DNA of 64,000 bases from Pictodentalium vernedei (Eukaryota; Mollusca; Scaphopoda; Dentaliida; Dentaliidae): the NCBI GenBank assembly GCA_031216915.1, contig CM062296.1, positions 63,878,367-63,942,366 of the forward strand. The letters are read 5' to 3'. The notes beneath the pieces are model-generated. The model was not told where the DNA came from, searched no databases, and was given only the letters and a program-made list of their open reading frames with translations. A program made the position numbers and the translations under genes. Positions 25,180 to 35,078 of the stretch are shown piece after piece; within the stretch, counting starts at the first letter, position 1, and every line of letters starts with the position of its first letter.

Positions 25180-25541
25180 TCTGTTTCTCAGGCCAAGTTT
25201 TGTAAAATTGCATATGGGCAGGCGTTTTTTTATTTTATATTTTATTTTTGTAATTATTTCTTTGCCATCAGAAGTTCATATTCTTGGTTTATTTTATGTT
25301 TTATGCCTCATAATCTACAGAATTGCAAGGGTGGTGGTGTATTTCGTCCCTTGGGTGCAACAAGGCTTTGTAAAGCATTGCAAAGCCTTGTTGCACTCAA
25401 GGGACAAATTTATCAGTTTTATTACCTTGTGTAAAATATCAGACATAAACCATTTAATTTTTATTTTTTCAAGTTTGCATTGGTCATAAAAAGAGAGCAT
25501 GCGGCAGCCAAAAGGACCATGCGGGAGGGCCTGAGAAACAG
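25180..25541. mobile_element. short TIR element with central hairpin (family F1)
   Basis: Inverted ends TCTGTTTCTCAGGCC and GGCCTGAGAAACAGA bound about 360 bp. At the centre lies a hairpin with arms GTGCAACAAGGCTTTG and CAAAGCCTTGTTGCAC (about 25355-25395). Related copies are at 46984-47348 and, interrupted, at 46262-46352 plus 48530-48610. I cannot assign a transposase superfamily. A 148-aa plus-strand frame across it is not coding. Confidence 0.65.
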
Positions 25542-25968
25542 ATATTTAATTTTATTAAGCCTTACCATTTCCCAATACTTCAGTCAGTTCTATACTCTTT
25601 CTGCAAGTTACTAGTTCTGTTCTCTATCTACCAGTTACCAGTTCTATGTGGGAGAATGGGACATGGCTATAGGTGAGTAAGTCAACTGGTACAGGCATGA
25701 AAATGAACCCAAACAAAACAAGAAGAGAAGTAACGTTTAGATCTCAAGTTCTACAAGTATGTACTGGACACTATACCCAGTGCATTGGATCTAATTACCA
25801 CAAAGTATACTCCATTGGGAAGTATTCTACTGATTACTTGATTCCTGCAAGTACTTAAAAGATAACAGACTGACACCTCACTGTAATGTACTATTTATAC
25901 TTCTCTCTTACATTATATTATTAGATTGAAATGACTGGGAGTAACACCATCTTAGAGTTTAGATAAAG

Positions 25969-26969
25969 TAGGCTCCTGCAAAAATTCGAAATTCGATTCG
26001 AAAGTCAATATTTAATTCAATTAAATTCAAAATTGGAAATTTGAATATTTTTGAATATACTTAAGCAATAACTGTGAATGGTTACAGATTGTAATTCATC
26101 ACATTATTTTATATTGAGTATTGTTCAGAGTAGGAAGGAAACTGACTTATAGCGGTAACAGTGTTTGAAGTGATGTGGCTACAACTGTACAACAGTTGTA
26201 ACTACATTGCTACAAACACTTTTACCGCTACAAATGTTCATTTCAGCTTATTATACATCATAACCAATAACCAGTTATAAAAATTTCAAGTTTCAAACTT
26301 TGAAAAGTTATTCAGCTGTTCATCTTCAATAAGTGATGTCCACAACATGATCACATTATTTTATATTGAGTATTGTTCTGTTTGATCATAGTTACTGGAT
26401 ACATCGTCAAATGCAACAATTTTATTAAAGAATATCCCTGATTATTATATAAACAGAAATAGAGCAGGCTTTAATTTACAAGCGGATTGACTCCATTCAG
26501 CATTGAATTGTCGTTTCGTTTTAGTCATTCTGCATTTTTATTTATAACAAATGGCTTCAGACCAAATTAAGTCGATCTGATTTGAAATTAAGTTTTTTTC
26601 CAAGAAAACATGTGATAAAAGTGAGGTAGGTATCAACCCTATCAGCCATGCTCATTTAAAAATGTATATTGCTGCAGTTTCGAAGCTAGAACGTCAACAA
26701 TTTGAATAGTTTCAGTCAATAGCTAGTATATTGGTTTATATCTCAATTTATAGCATGGGAAGTGGTGAGGCAAAAAATGCGCTCTACATAACCGTGTGTT
26801 TTAATAATTGGGGGTATTATTTAAGAAAAAAAACTTTCTTTTGACGACATTTCCATTAACTGCGATTCAATTCAAAGTTTGATTTGAAATTCTATTCAAA
26901 ATTCAATTCATTTTCTCCAATTCGATTTGATATTCGATTCAATCAAAATCAGCAATTCTCAGATCTCAA
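25969..26969. mobile_element. hAT-like short TIR element, uninterrupted copy
   Basis: Flanked by AGATAAAG at 25961-25968 and 26970-26977. The ends carry ATTCGATTCG-type subterminal motifs. A central hairpin lies near 26150-26240 (GTAACAGTG..CAACAGTTGTAACTAC..TTACCGC). It is 1001 bp long and is the paralogue of 4585-8327 without the nested insertion. Confidence 0.7.
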
Positions 26970-27768
26970 AGATAAAGTTGTTATAATTTAAATTAATAAT
27001 TTAAACACTTGGATGCACATTTATCTTCTGTTATTTTGCTTCAGGTTAGTTATAGATTAAAACTACATTCTTCAATTAGTCGGTTTTTTAATTACTTTAT
27101 CTTAAATACCAGTTAACCTATTAATTATTCAGGGTTTCCAATTTTCAAATACTACAAATTATGTCAGCTAGCAGAGTAAACTCCCTTGATGTTCCAATTA
27201 TTAAAATATGAAAAATCTTACAGAATTTTTGTGCTTACTTCCCTCTAGCTACAAAGTTAAGTATCTTTTAATACATTGAAATTTTGAAAGCTCTATCGAC
27301 AGAGAAGACATAGGTTGGAGTCAGATGAGTTGACAATGACTACCAGTAGGATATGAAGGATGAATTGACAACCTTCAAAAATTCCCTGCAAATTAGGCCT
27401 ATAAAATTGCTTCCCAGGCAATTTTGCTTTAGTTTTATGATGAGGGAGGGAGGCTTCTTTCTCTTTTATTTCTTAATGTTTAACAGTTCTATAACTTGTT
27501 GGAATTAAAAGTTTTATGATTTGCTCTATTATGTGAAAAAAAAAACCCAATGTTTTCAGTTGTAGAAATTTCCCATAATGCACTTGCAAATTTAGCCAAC
27601 TGTATCTGAATTCACTGATATCTGTCAAATAAGATATAGTTGATTAAATTTTTGATCATATCATTGCAAAATAGTATCACCGAAGAAATTTCCAGGTAAA
27701 AATTAAAATAATGAGGCAAGTTTTCATTGATGAGGGAGGTGCCTGAGAAACAAGAATTTTTTTTTTAA

Positions 27769-28002
27769 CCCTTTACCCAACGTAACGGCCAAAACCGGCC
27801 AGCGCTATTCCCAAATATCGCCAATTAATTTTCAAAATATTTTCATTTTTTGTCTCAAAAACATAGGTTATGACCCCTCGTTGGAACGGGCTCTTCGAGC
27901 TCGTTCCAACGAGGGGTCATAACCTATGTTTTTGAGACAAAAAATTAGTTATTCAAGAATTTTTTTTGCAAGTGTCGTCTGCTTTTCATGTTAGGTAAAG
28001 GG
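27769..28002. mobile_element. piggyBac-like MITE with TTAA duplication and central hairpin
   Basis: TTAA occurs at 27765-27768 and 28003-28006. The ends are CCCTTTACCCAACG and the reverse complement of CATGTTAGGTAAAGGG. The core is a long hairpin: arms of about 43 nt (27846-27888 and 27902-27944) around a short loop. S1 lacks the element and shows a single TTAA-containing site near 9134. TTAA duplication and CCC-starting ends are hallmarks of piggyBac elements. Confidence 0.8.
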
Positions 28003-28674
28003 TTAATAGCCTTATGCTGAAATTGTTTCCAATAAAAGTCACCGGCATTACTGTGCCAGAAATTATAACCGAGGATTAGAGAACAGTGTGAGTAGACACA
28101 AGTCATTCCTGTTATCTATTGACTGCTATTGAAATTGTAAGCTACACTTTACTTGTGAAATAATCAGCCCATATGTGAGACACTGTGGATTCTGACAAAT
28201 TTAACAATTGAGTCAATGGTCAGTGCTGAGTATTCTCCATCACTTACTTTGTGACAGTAGTACCACTGCATGAAGAAAACAAAACTTGAATGTCACTATG
28301 AAAGATAAATCTAATACCATGACCAAAACTGGAAATGTTATTCTATGAACTGTTTTTCTCTTTCATTCATTACTGCCCAATAAATCTACCACTCAAATGT
28401 CAACATTTTTGCTGAAACCTGTTAATTTAAAAAAAAGTGGACCCATTTGGCCAAACCACACTTTTCATGCAAAAATACCATATTTTTCAAATATCCTTTG
28501 TGTGAATGTGCCCGTTTTTAGTAGAGGGCAGTCAAGTAGTCATGTACATGAAAAACATGTTATGTATTATTATTATTATTAGAAAGATTTATTTTTTTTT
28601 TAATTACATGAAAGTAATTCATTAAAATAAAAATAATAAACAGTTTGAACTATTTGGTTTATTATTGTTTCAAA

Positions 28675-29145
28675 TAGGGCTGAAACTGTTGGCTCATTTA
28701 CACAACCGAACAACCGAGAACTATAACCGGATAATATCTGGTTAACCGTAGCCATTATTTCACCGAATCTGAGATCAAAACTATAGGAATTGGAAAGCAG
28801 TATTCTCATAAACTATTCCAGAGTGTGTATACAAACGAACGTTGTCGAGTACTCGACAACGTTCGTTTGTATACATACTACGGAATAGTTTCTGTGGTTA
28901 CTCAGTACTCAAGGAAATTGCCGTTCATTAACAAAGTCTTGAACGCCAATGTTGATTATTTCTCAATATATACAGAGCTGGTGCGAGGTGTAATCTATCT
29001 CAAAGAAGAAGCAGCAGATTTACTACGTTTTAACCGTGAAATGACGATTACTATCGATATTTCGGATAACCGGTTGACGTTTTTTTAATCAGTTTGGTAG
29101 GTAACCGCTTTCAAACCGGTTATCCGGTTAACCATTTCAGTACTA
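28675..29145. mobile_element. hAT MITE with 48-bp perfect palindrome
   Basis: The 8-bp duplication GTTTCAAA is at 28667-28674 and 29146-29153. The ends are TAGGGCTGAAACTG and the reverse complement of CCATTTCAGTACTA. Subterminal AACCGGTTATCCGGTTAACC motifs are present. The centre is a perfect palindrome (28827-28874). The element is absent from S1. An 87-aa frame across the right half is not convincing as coding. Confidence 0.85.
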
Positions 29146-29316
29146 GTTTCAAATAAGTATATTCAGTTAGGTTTCAAATTCTTAACAGTGATCACAAATG
29201 ATAACAAACTCTAAACACTGTCAGAAAATTTTAACGCTTATCCAATCATATCAAATAATTTTGAGATCCAAGCTTTGTGACAGATTACCATCATTTGCCT
29301 GAATTCATGCGGTTTA

Positions 29317-29989
29317 CAGTTGAAACTAGAAGTACTGTCACTGTATTGTGCGCTATTTTGAAGTAATAGCACGCTGAGTAAATGTAGTTTTGCCTCTGTC
29401 AAACTGCACCATTAGCAAAACTCAACTCCTGTAGAAAAACTATGTGCCCAACTCTGTACAATTCTATACTAGTAAATAGTGATAATTAACATCATTCCTA
29501 ACCTCTACTGGGATATATATACATGAACAGATATTGAAATTTGACTGTGTATACATAATGAAGAGAGTGGATTACTACTTAATTGCAGCACCATATATTC
29601 TCCACTGGAAAAGTATTTATAATTGTTCATAACAACACAAGAAACGCTTGCAAACTTTCATCACATGGTGGTCCATGTGATGGAAGTTTGCAAGTGCTTC
29701 TTGTGTTTTGTCTTCAAAAATTGTAAATAATAATTAAGTGAAAATTCTATTCTACAGCAATTTAGTAGTAATCCATCCTCCACACACTGCAGTCTCAATA
29801 TTTTCTTTCTGTCGGATCCATTCTTTTTGTGAAATCACTGCCTACCTCGCTAATAGCACATTACATTTTGCATTGCACAGCACAAACTCTCTTGTGCATT
29901 TCAGATAACTTCATTCTTCTGCAGAAAAGAGCGCATTAACTGACAAGCATTTTCTGTGCTAATATTGACATGACTTCTAGTTTCAACTG
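29317..29989. mobile_element. Tc1/mariner-like MITE with central hairpin (family T1, copy 1)
   Basis: TA dinucleotides flank both ends. The TIRs are about 24 bp: CAGTTGAAACTAGAAGTACT at the left and the same motif reverse-complemented at the right. The core hairpin at about 29645-29712 has arms around TCACATGGTGGTCCATGTGA. A second copy is at 49573-50268. TA duplication and CAGT-starting ends are typical of Tc1/mariner. Confidence 0.8.
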
Positions 29990-30604
29990 TATGCATAGAT
30001 CACTCGCCTCCTGTTGGGTGGTAATGTCAAGCAATAATTACAGATTACTACAACTGTCACTTGATGTGGATAGCTGGATTCAGATAATTTGATGACACTG
30101 GATCAAACACAATGCTGGAGGTAGGACTGCCGCGTCTATTCGATTAATCGACTAACCGACGGAATGTGCTATAGTTGACTATTATTTTTCATAGTCGACC
30201 AAGGGTCACGTTACGTTTCTCTGTACCTGTTATCCTTCATATTCATTGGTTCATATCACGAAAATAGGCAGTAACTATGACTTTAGCCTCACATATTATC
30301 TCATGAATTGGACGTTGTCATACCTAAGCTCCTTACTGGATCAGGCTTTTGTGAACAAATTGTTGATAATCCATTTTAATTGTTGCCATTTTAAATCCAA
30401 TAATTTTAATATCGAAGTGGAATTTATTGTCGCTAAATTACTGAATCAATTTCCATACTTTTAAGTGTCAGCATCATGTGACACAAAGTTGATTACGTCA
30501 ATGAGGAATTCCCGGTAAACCCTAGTATTTAGATGATACGATTGGCTTGGATAAACACCGTGTGCTATATTACTAGCAATTTTTATCAAGCGACAGTAGC
30601 TCTA

Positions 30605-30915
30605 CAGTTAAAAGAAGTCCTGCCATGAAATGCGCATAAATAGCACGTCGATCTGCGCGGTAATCTACATGTTATGACCATTGTAAGGTTATCAAATTCT
30701 GTACATATGGGCTGTGAACAAGCAATGTTTCAGCCAATGGACCTCTGGGTAACCCAGAGGTCCATTGGCAGAAACATTGCCTGTGTGTGCTATGAGTAGT
30801 CAGGAGAACCTGTCGTGCTTTGGATGCCATTCAAAATGCCAGTTGCGCAGAATTTCTAGGCGCAATTAAACCTAGATAAGCGCACCGTTCATGACAGGAC
30901 TTCTGGTTTTAACTG
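30605..30915. mobile_element. Tc1/mariner-like MITE with central hairpin (family T2)
   Basis: TA flanks both ends (30603-30604, 30916-30917). The TIR is CAGTTAAAAGAAGTCCTGCC on the left; the right end is the same with a 2-bp insertion. The central hairpin has arms of about 28 nt (30722-30749 and 30753-30780) with a 3-nt loop. The TIR resembles family T1 but is distinct. Confidence 0.75.
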
Positions 30916-31372
30916 TAAATGGCCCAAATGAAAACTTGATAGTCCTGATGGTGCTTTGATTTTCACTTGTGTTGTCTGAATTTTTGAACTGCATTTACTT
31001 GTGTCTTGCTAAATATTCCACTGTATATTATGCTTAAAAAAGTTCAAGATTTAGTAGTAAGAAATTGTTCATGTAGTGTAAATAATGTCTATCATGTACC
31101 TACACAAAGCCCAAGTTTCCTAACTGGTCACACTAAGTAACACGAGCATTAACATGATTAACTTCGAGAATCTTGTTCATTTTTACACAGAAATAGCGTT
31201 GACCCAGCTCTGCTAAACAAACTGACTTGACTGTCCCAAGTGGGATTTTTTTTTTAATAAATTGTGTTCGTGTGGTGTTTACCGTTTCTGTTAGCCTGTT
31301 GTTCAAATCTTTCTGTTTAACTAATGTGTTAACAGAAATTGCAAAACAGTGTTGGAATTTAAGGCAACATTT

Positions 31373-31610
31373 TCCCCATGGGAACCCCGGGAATTGAAGC
31401 AGTGCCGGTTCACTGCGGTAAACAGGTTCTGTTTTACTGGTAAAATAGGACCCAGTCATCAATGCTTGGGAAGTGCATACCCTCTCTGAAATGGGCAACA
31501 TGGCTTATTAACGCTCACCCCTGATCTTGAGTTGATACTCATGTTGTGGTCATGATTAACCATTGTACAAAAATATGTGACCCTAAACACCAATAAATGA
31601 ATAAATAAAT
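31373..31610 (+). mobile_element. 5'-truncated retroposon sharing the SINE 3' tail
   Basis: The 12-bp duplication AAGGCAACATTT is at 31361-31372 and 31611-31622. The 3' end (GTCATGATTAACC, ATATGTGACCCTAAACACC, AATAAATAAAT) matches the tail of the SINE at 2852-3218. The upstream 170 bp do not match the SINE body by eye. This could be a 5'-truncated copy of the partner LINE whose tail the SINE borrowed, or a divergent SINE. Confidence 0.65.
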
Positions 31611-31879
31611 AAGGCAACATTTGAATTTTTACATCAGTGTGTGTCAGAATAACGTGGATGTAATATGTGAATGACTAATCGACCAAAAACCAACTAATCA
31701 ACTCTGAAAACTGATAGTCGTGGTAGCCGAGAGGTATTGTGTTTGATCTGGCCTATTGGTTTGTTAAGAATATGACAATCCAGATTAAATAGCTGTTGAA
31801 ATTAATAATTTGTTAGCACTGCCCGGCTAATGATATCAGTCGACTAATTGTTTCAACACTGCTTGGTATACAACACCCT

Positions 31880-32309
31880 AGCTAGGCTCAGATTCAAGTT
31901 TGTTCAAATTAAGTCCCTGAATTCATTTTTGGGCTTTAACTTAGTGTAATATGTTGAATAATCTTTAAAAAAATCTCCTCCTCCAGATCCACCATTCAGA
32001 ATCTATTGATATTTGATATACGGAATCCTGGGGATGAAGGGGAATGAGTCAAATTCAAGGTTGTTCAAGTCCAATCTCTAGGTTGATATTTGGACTCCTA
32101 GTTTTGCCTTACTGGAAAATTGGGCATTATTTCTATGGCAACCATCCCAATACTAGAAAAAAATCATCTGGCATGGATAACAGAGGTGTAAATAATTAAT
32201 TAAACAACTTCATTCCTCTGTAGTGTTAACTAGCCATAGATGCTAATTAAATCCTTCTTTAAACAACTGAGGACAGGTGAGTGCTTTAGGGCCCATCGGG
32301 TCTCTTGTT
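31880..32309 (+). mobile_element. Helentron-like fragment, 3' end
   Basis: It contains about two diverged units of the array seen at 60640-62480 (CAAGTTTGTTCAA, CCAGATCCA, TTGATATTTG). It ends with CAGGTGAGTG, a hairpin (AGGGCCCATCGGGTCT) and CTTGTT, the same end architecture as the elements ending at 8033, 48529 and 62570. The 5' part is missing. Confidence 0.6.
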
Positions 32310-32312
32310 AGA

Positions 32313-32490
32313 CAGGGTTGAGTTGATTAATTCATTTAACGATACACATAATATACAAAAAGTACAGAAATGGGTATAGAATTGTATTATTAACAAAACT
32401 TACTGTACAAAGATTATAAAATTAGGACTAAATATTATGGATATCGTAAGGAGGAAACATAGCCAGATTGTCTGTCTACCTGTTTTCCCC
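32313..32490 (-). other. probable LINE 3' untranslated fragment
   Basis: AT-rich sequence containing ACATAGCCAGATTGTCTGTC. Nearly the same motif is at about 62610-62650, downstream of the LINE pseudogene on the minus strand. It directly follows a Helentron-like end, as at 62571. A purine-rich stretch continues to about 32590. No coding part is seen. Confidence 0.4.
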
Positions 32491-32769
32491 GAAAAAAAAG
32501 AAAGAAATAGAAAAAAGAAAAGTACCAGAAGGGAAAGAGAACAAAACAAAAAAAACACAAAAAAAAGAGAGAAAAAACAAAGATAAAATGTAAATTGTTA
32601 CAGCAACAGAACAGATGCCCCAACATTATGCCTCTGTGGAAACTTTCAAGTTACATTCTAAGTGTATTAGCACTCATTTCTAGGCAACGTTTTGCTGCCA
32701 ATGTAGCAAAGCCACAGAATGATGTAAGTGTGAATGAGTGAGGGATGTTACATTTTATATAGAGAAATG

Positions 32770-32945
32770 TTAGGCTTACTCCAGAAACATGTTATGTTTT
32801 CACCGGCAAAATGTTACGCTTTTACCAGAAAAACACTGTGTTTTGACCAGAAGAGTGTTATGTTTTGACCACAAAAATGTTATGTTTTGACCACAAAAAT
32901 GTTATGTTTTGACCAAAATAATGTTACATTTTGAGTAGAAACAGT
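32770..32945. repeat. minisatellite, unit about 23-24 bp
   Basis: About seven copies of a unit like ATGTTATGTTTTGACCACAA, with more divergent units at the edges. Similar units reappear at about 33125-33195 after a SINE-tail fragment, so the array was probably continuous and then interrupted. Confidence 0.75.
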
Positions 32946-32954
32946 TACAAATTA

Positions 32955-33115
32955 AACTAATGCTAACCCTGCTTGTGCAGAGTTAGTACATTGGGGATTC
33001 TGACAGTTGATCGCCATACTTGAGTTCGGCTTCCTCTACCTGTAAAACTGTCTGACCCGGGGTGACCCTTGCTGTTGAAAAAGTCATTAAACCTCAATTA
33101 AAAAAACAAAACAAA
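32955..33115 (+). mobile_element. old SINE 3' fragment
   Basis: It contains TAACCCTGCTTGTGCAG, GGCTTCCTCTACCTGTAAAA and a A-rich tail. These match the 3' half of the SINE at 2852-3218 with many changes. The tRNA-like head is absent. Confidence 0.55.
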
Positions 33116-33195
33116 AATTGATTAACCATGAGATGTTATGTTTTGATCAAAGTAAAATATTAAGTTTTGATATGCTTACATTTTGACCAGTATTC

Positions 33196-33989
33196 ATATA
33201 GGGGGAAAACTATGTCATCCTCTTGTCATGGTAGGTAAAAGTTTAGGTTCATGTGGTTTGTATTTTCTATTTTAGTGTCTCACTTCAGTATTTATGTTGT
33301 ATCCAGAAAATCTACGCTCCATGTGTGCTTCTTTTCAAATGTCACCAAAAGGTTGGTATGTTTTTTGGTACCTGGTGTATATTAATCTTTTTTGCAGAGG
33401 AGCAGATTGAGTTTTGCTATCCCTTGATAAGGATCTGGAAATTATTTCATTGAATTTTCGAACCTTCTTTGAAACTTTTGAGATATATCGGCGATCAGAA
33501 GCTGGCTTCAAAATGTTAAATAAATTCTACCTGTCACATGTGATGGGTAAAATCTTTTCTTACCTGTCACCTCCAAATTTTCACTTGAACATTGGATACT
33601 CAAGTGAATAATGTGACAATTTTTTTTAATTTCCTGTGTTTAATTATATTTAAAATATATACATTGACTTTTCCACTCACTGATGAGCAAATTTCGTTGA
33701 CTACTTATGAAATCAGTTTTGGAACCTCATTGCAAGGGCAAACTGTTATTCTATTCACCAGAAATATTTTGTTGTCGAAGACTCGAAATGTGTGGCAGCA
33801 CTTGAAATTACTAATCACTAATTCATATTATACTGACAAATTTATGACTGCCATGGTACTTTTAAATTGGGTTCTGGTTTAAACATCTCTGATTTGGTCA
33901 AAACATATGCCAAAATGCACACTTCTCTTCTCATGCCACAATCTACTGAAACAGACTTCATATGGCCAAGCCTTCCACCGGAAACTGAT
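33196..33989. other. AT-rich intergenic sequence, nothing recognised
   Basis: Several short plus-strand frames (60-96 aa) overlap here, but their composition is what AT-rich non-coding DNA gives. I see no motif, splice pattern, repeat end or RNA gene. Confidence 0.4.
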
Positions 33990-35078
33990 ATTTTTATATA
34001 ACAACCAATGGCCCAGATTTAGCTGGTGCTAACTCAAAAATATCCAGGGCCAAACACAAATTTTGCCCTCCCCAATCCTCAAAATTTGCATGCAAAACCG
34101 AAAAAAAGTATGTCCTATGTGGTCCTCCATACTTTTGTGAACTGCACATGTGCACTATCCAGGAAGACACCGAAATTGGCGCAAACCATCATTCTTTGTT
34201 TGGCCCTTATGCCAGTAACAACAAACTGACATCTGTGCTTGTAAATATCAGTTTTAATAATGCCAGACAGAAATCAATGGTGAATTTGGTGGAACCAAGG
34301 ACACAGTAGGATGATGGAAAGAAGAAACGGTAGTTTGAAACGTTCAGGGCTGTAACTTTATAATTTTCACGAAAATTATTTCATGTTTCCCAATTTTGGG
34401 ACATGGGCCTGACATCATCATTCTTGCTAATGATTTTGCCACTGTTTGTTAAGTGTTTCTTCCCTATCCTTCCTTGAAGCCCCCAGTTAAACTCCTAAGC
34501 TTTTTGGCTTGTTTTATTGAATTGTTTTTATAAATTTCTTGGGAGTTGAACATGTTGCACAGAATGTTTATTCTGTATATCCCCATGGTTACGTCCTCAC
34601 CCCAGTAGTGTTTAGGCATTTTTGGTCATGCATCATACATCTTTCTGATGAAGATCTTGCTTTACATCGGATAGTTCAAAATCTGTTACTGACTGTTGCA
34701 GGCATTTTTTTTCAATGCCTGAGATCTTGTTTTTGGTTTTCATTCTGACGTTGTTTACATTGACAATGCTTGATTTATATATGTAGTTTCCCATTTATTA
34801 TCATGGTAGGACTATTGTAAGATACATTATATATTCCGGTAGTGTAGCAATTAATTTTTTGGATAATAAAAGATATTTTGTCCACACTTAGGCTCTATCG
34901 CGATACATTTGGGCTCATCATTCCCTTTGGGTACTTGGGCTCCTGTCAAAATGTTTTAGAAAATTTTTTTTGTGCATTATTTTTCGATTTATAGTTTTGA
35001 ATGTTATTTATTATGTATCTTTTTCATATATTTATTGTGGAGTTGGTGCGAGTACAGTCGACTTTAATTTGATTCAGT

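Larger units (their letters stand above)
25600..29250. repeat. segmental duplication S2 (partner of S1 at 4209-9846)
   Basis: Collinear with S1 in the same orientation. Differences are mostly substitutions plus three clean insertions: the Helentron-like element in S1, and a piggyBac-like and a hAT element in S2. Both copies carry the older hAT-like element (25969-26969 here), so that insertion predates the duplication. No gene is visible in the shared sequence. Confidence 0.85.
30102..31747. mobile_element. probable TIR element with TCGACTAATCG subterminal motifs
   Basis: A 12-bp perfect inverted repeat (ATCAAACACAAT at 30102-30113, complement at 31736-31747) encloses inverted ATTCGATTAATCGACTAA-type motifs near both ends. 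It contains a nested Tc1-like MITE (30605-30915) and a retroposed fragment (31373-31610). I could not identify a target duplication. It may be a hAT relative. Confidence 0.4.

Noticed and set aside
25043-25489. 148-aa frame with hydrophobic stretches that might be a membrane protein
   Set aside because: It spans the end of a piggyBac-like fragment and the central hairpin of an F1 element; the hydrophobicity comes from T-rich DNA.
33592-33882. 96-aa plus-strand frame as a small gene
   Set aside because: AT-rich region, average frame length for such composition, no motif.
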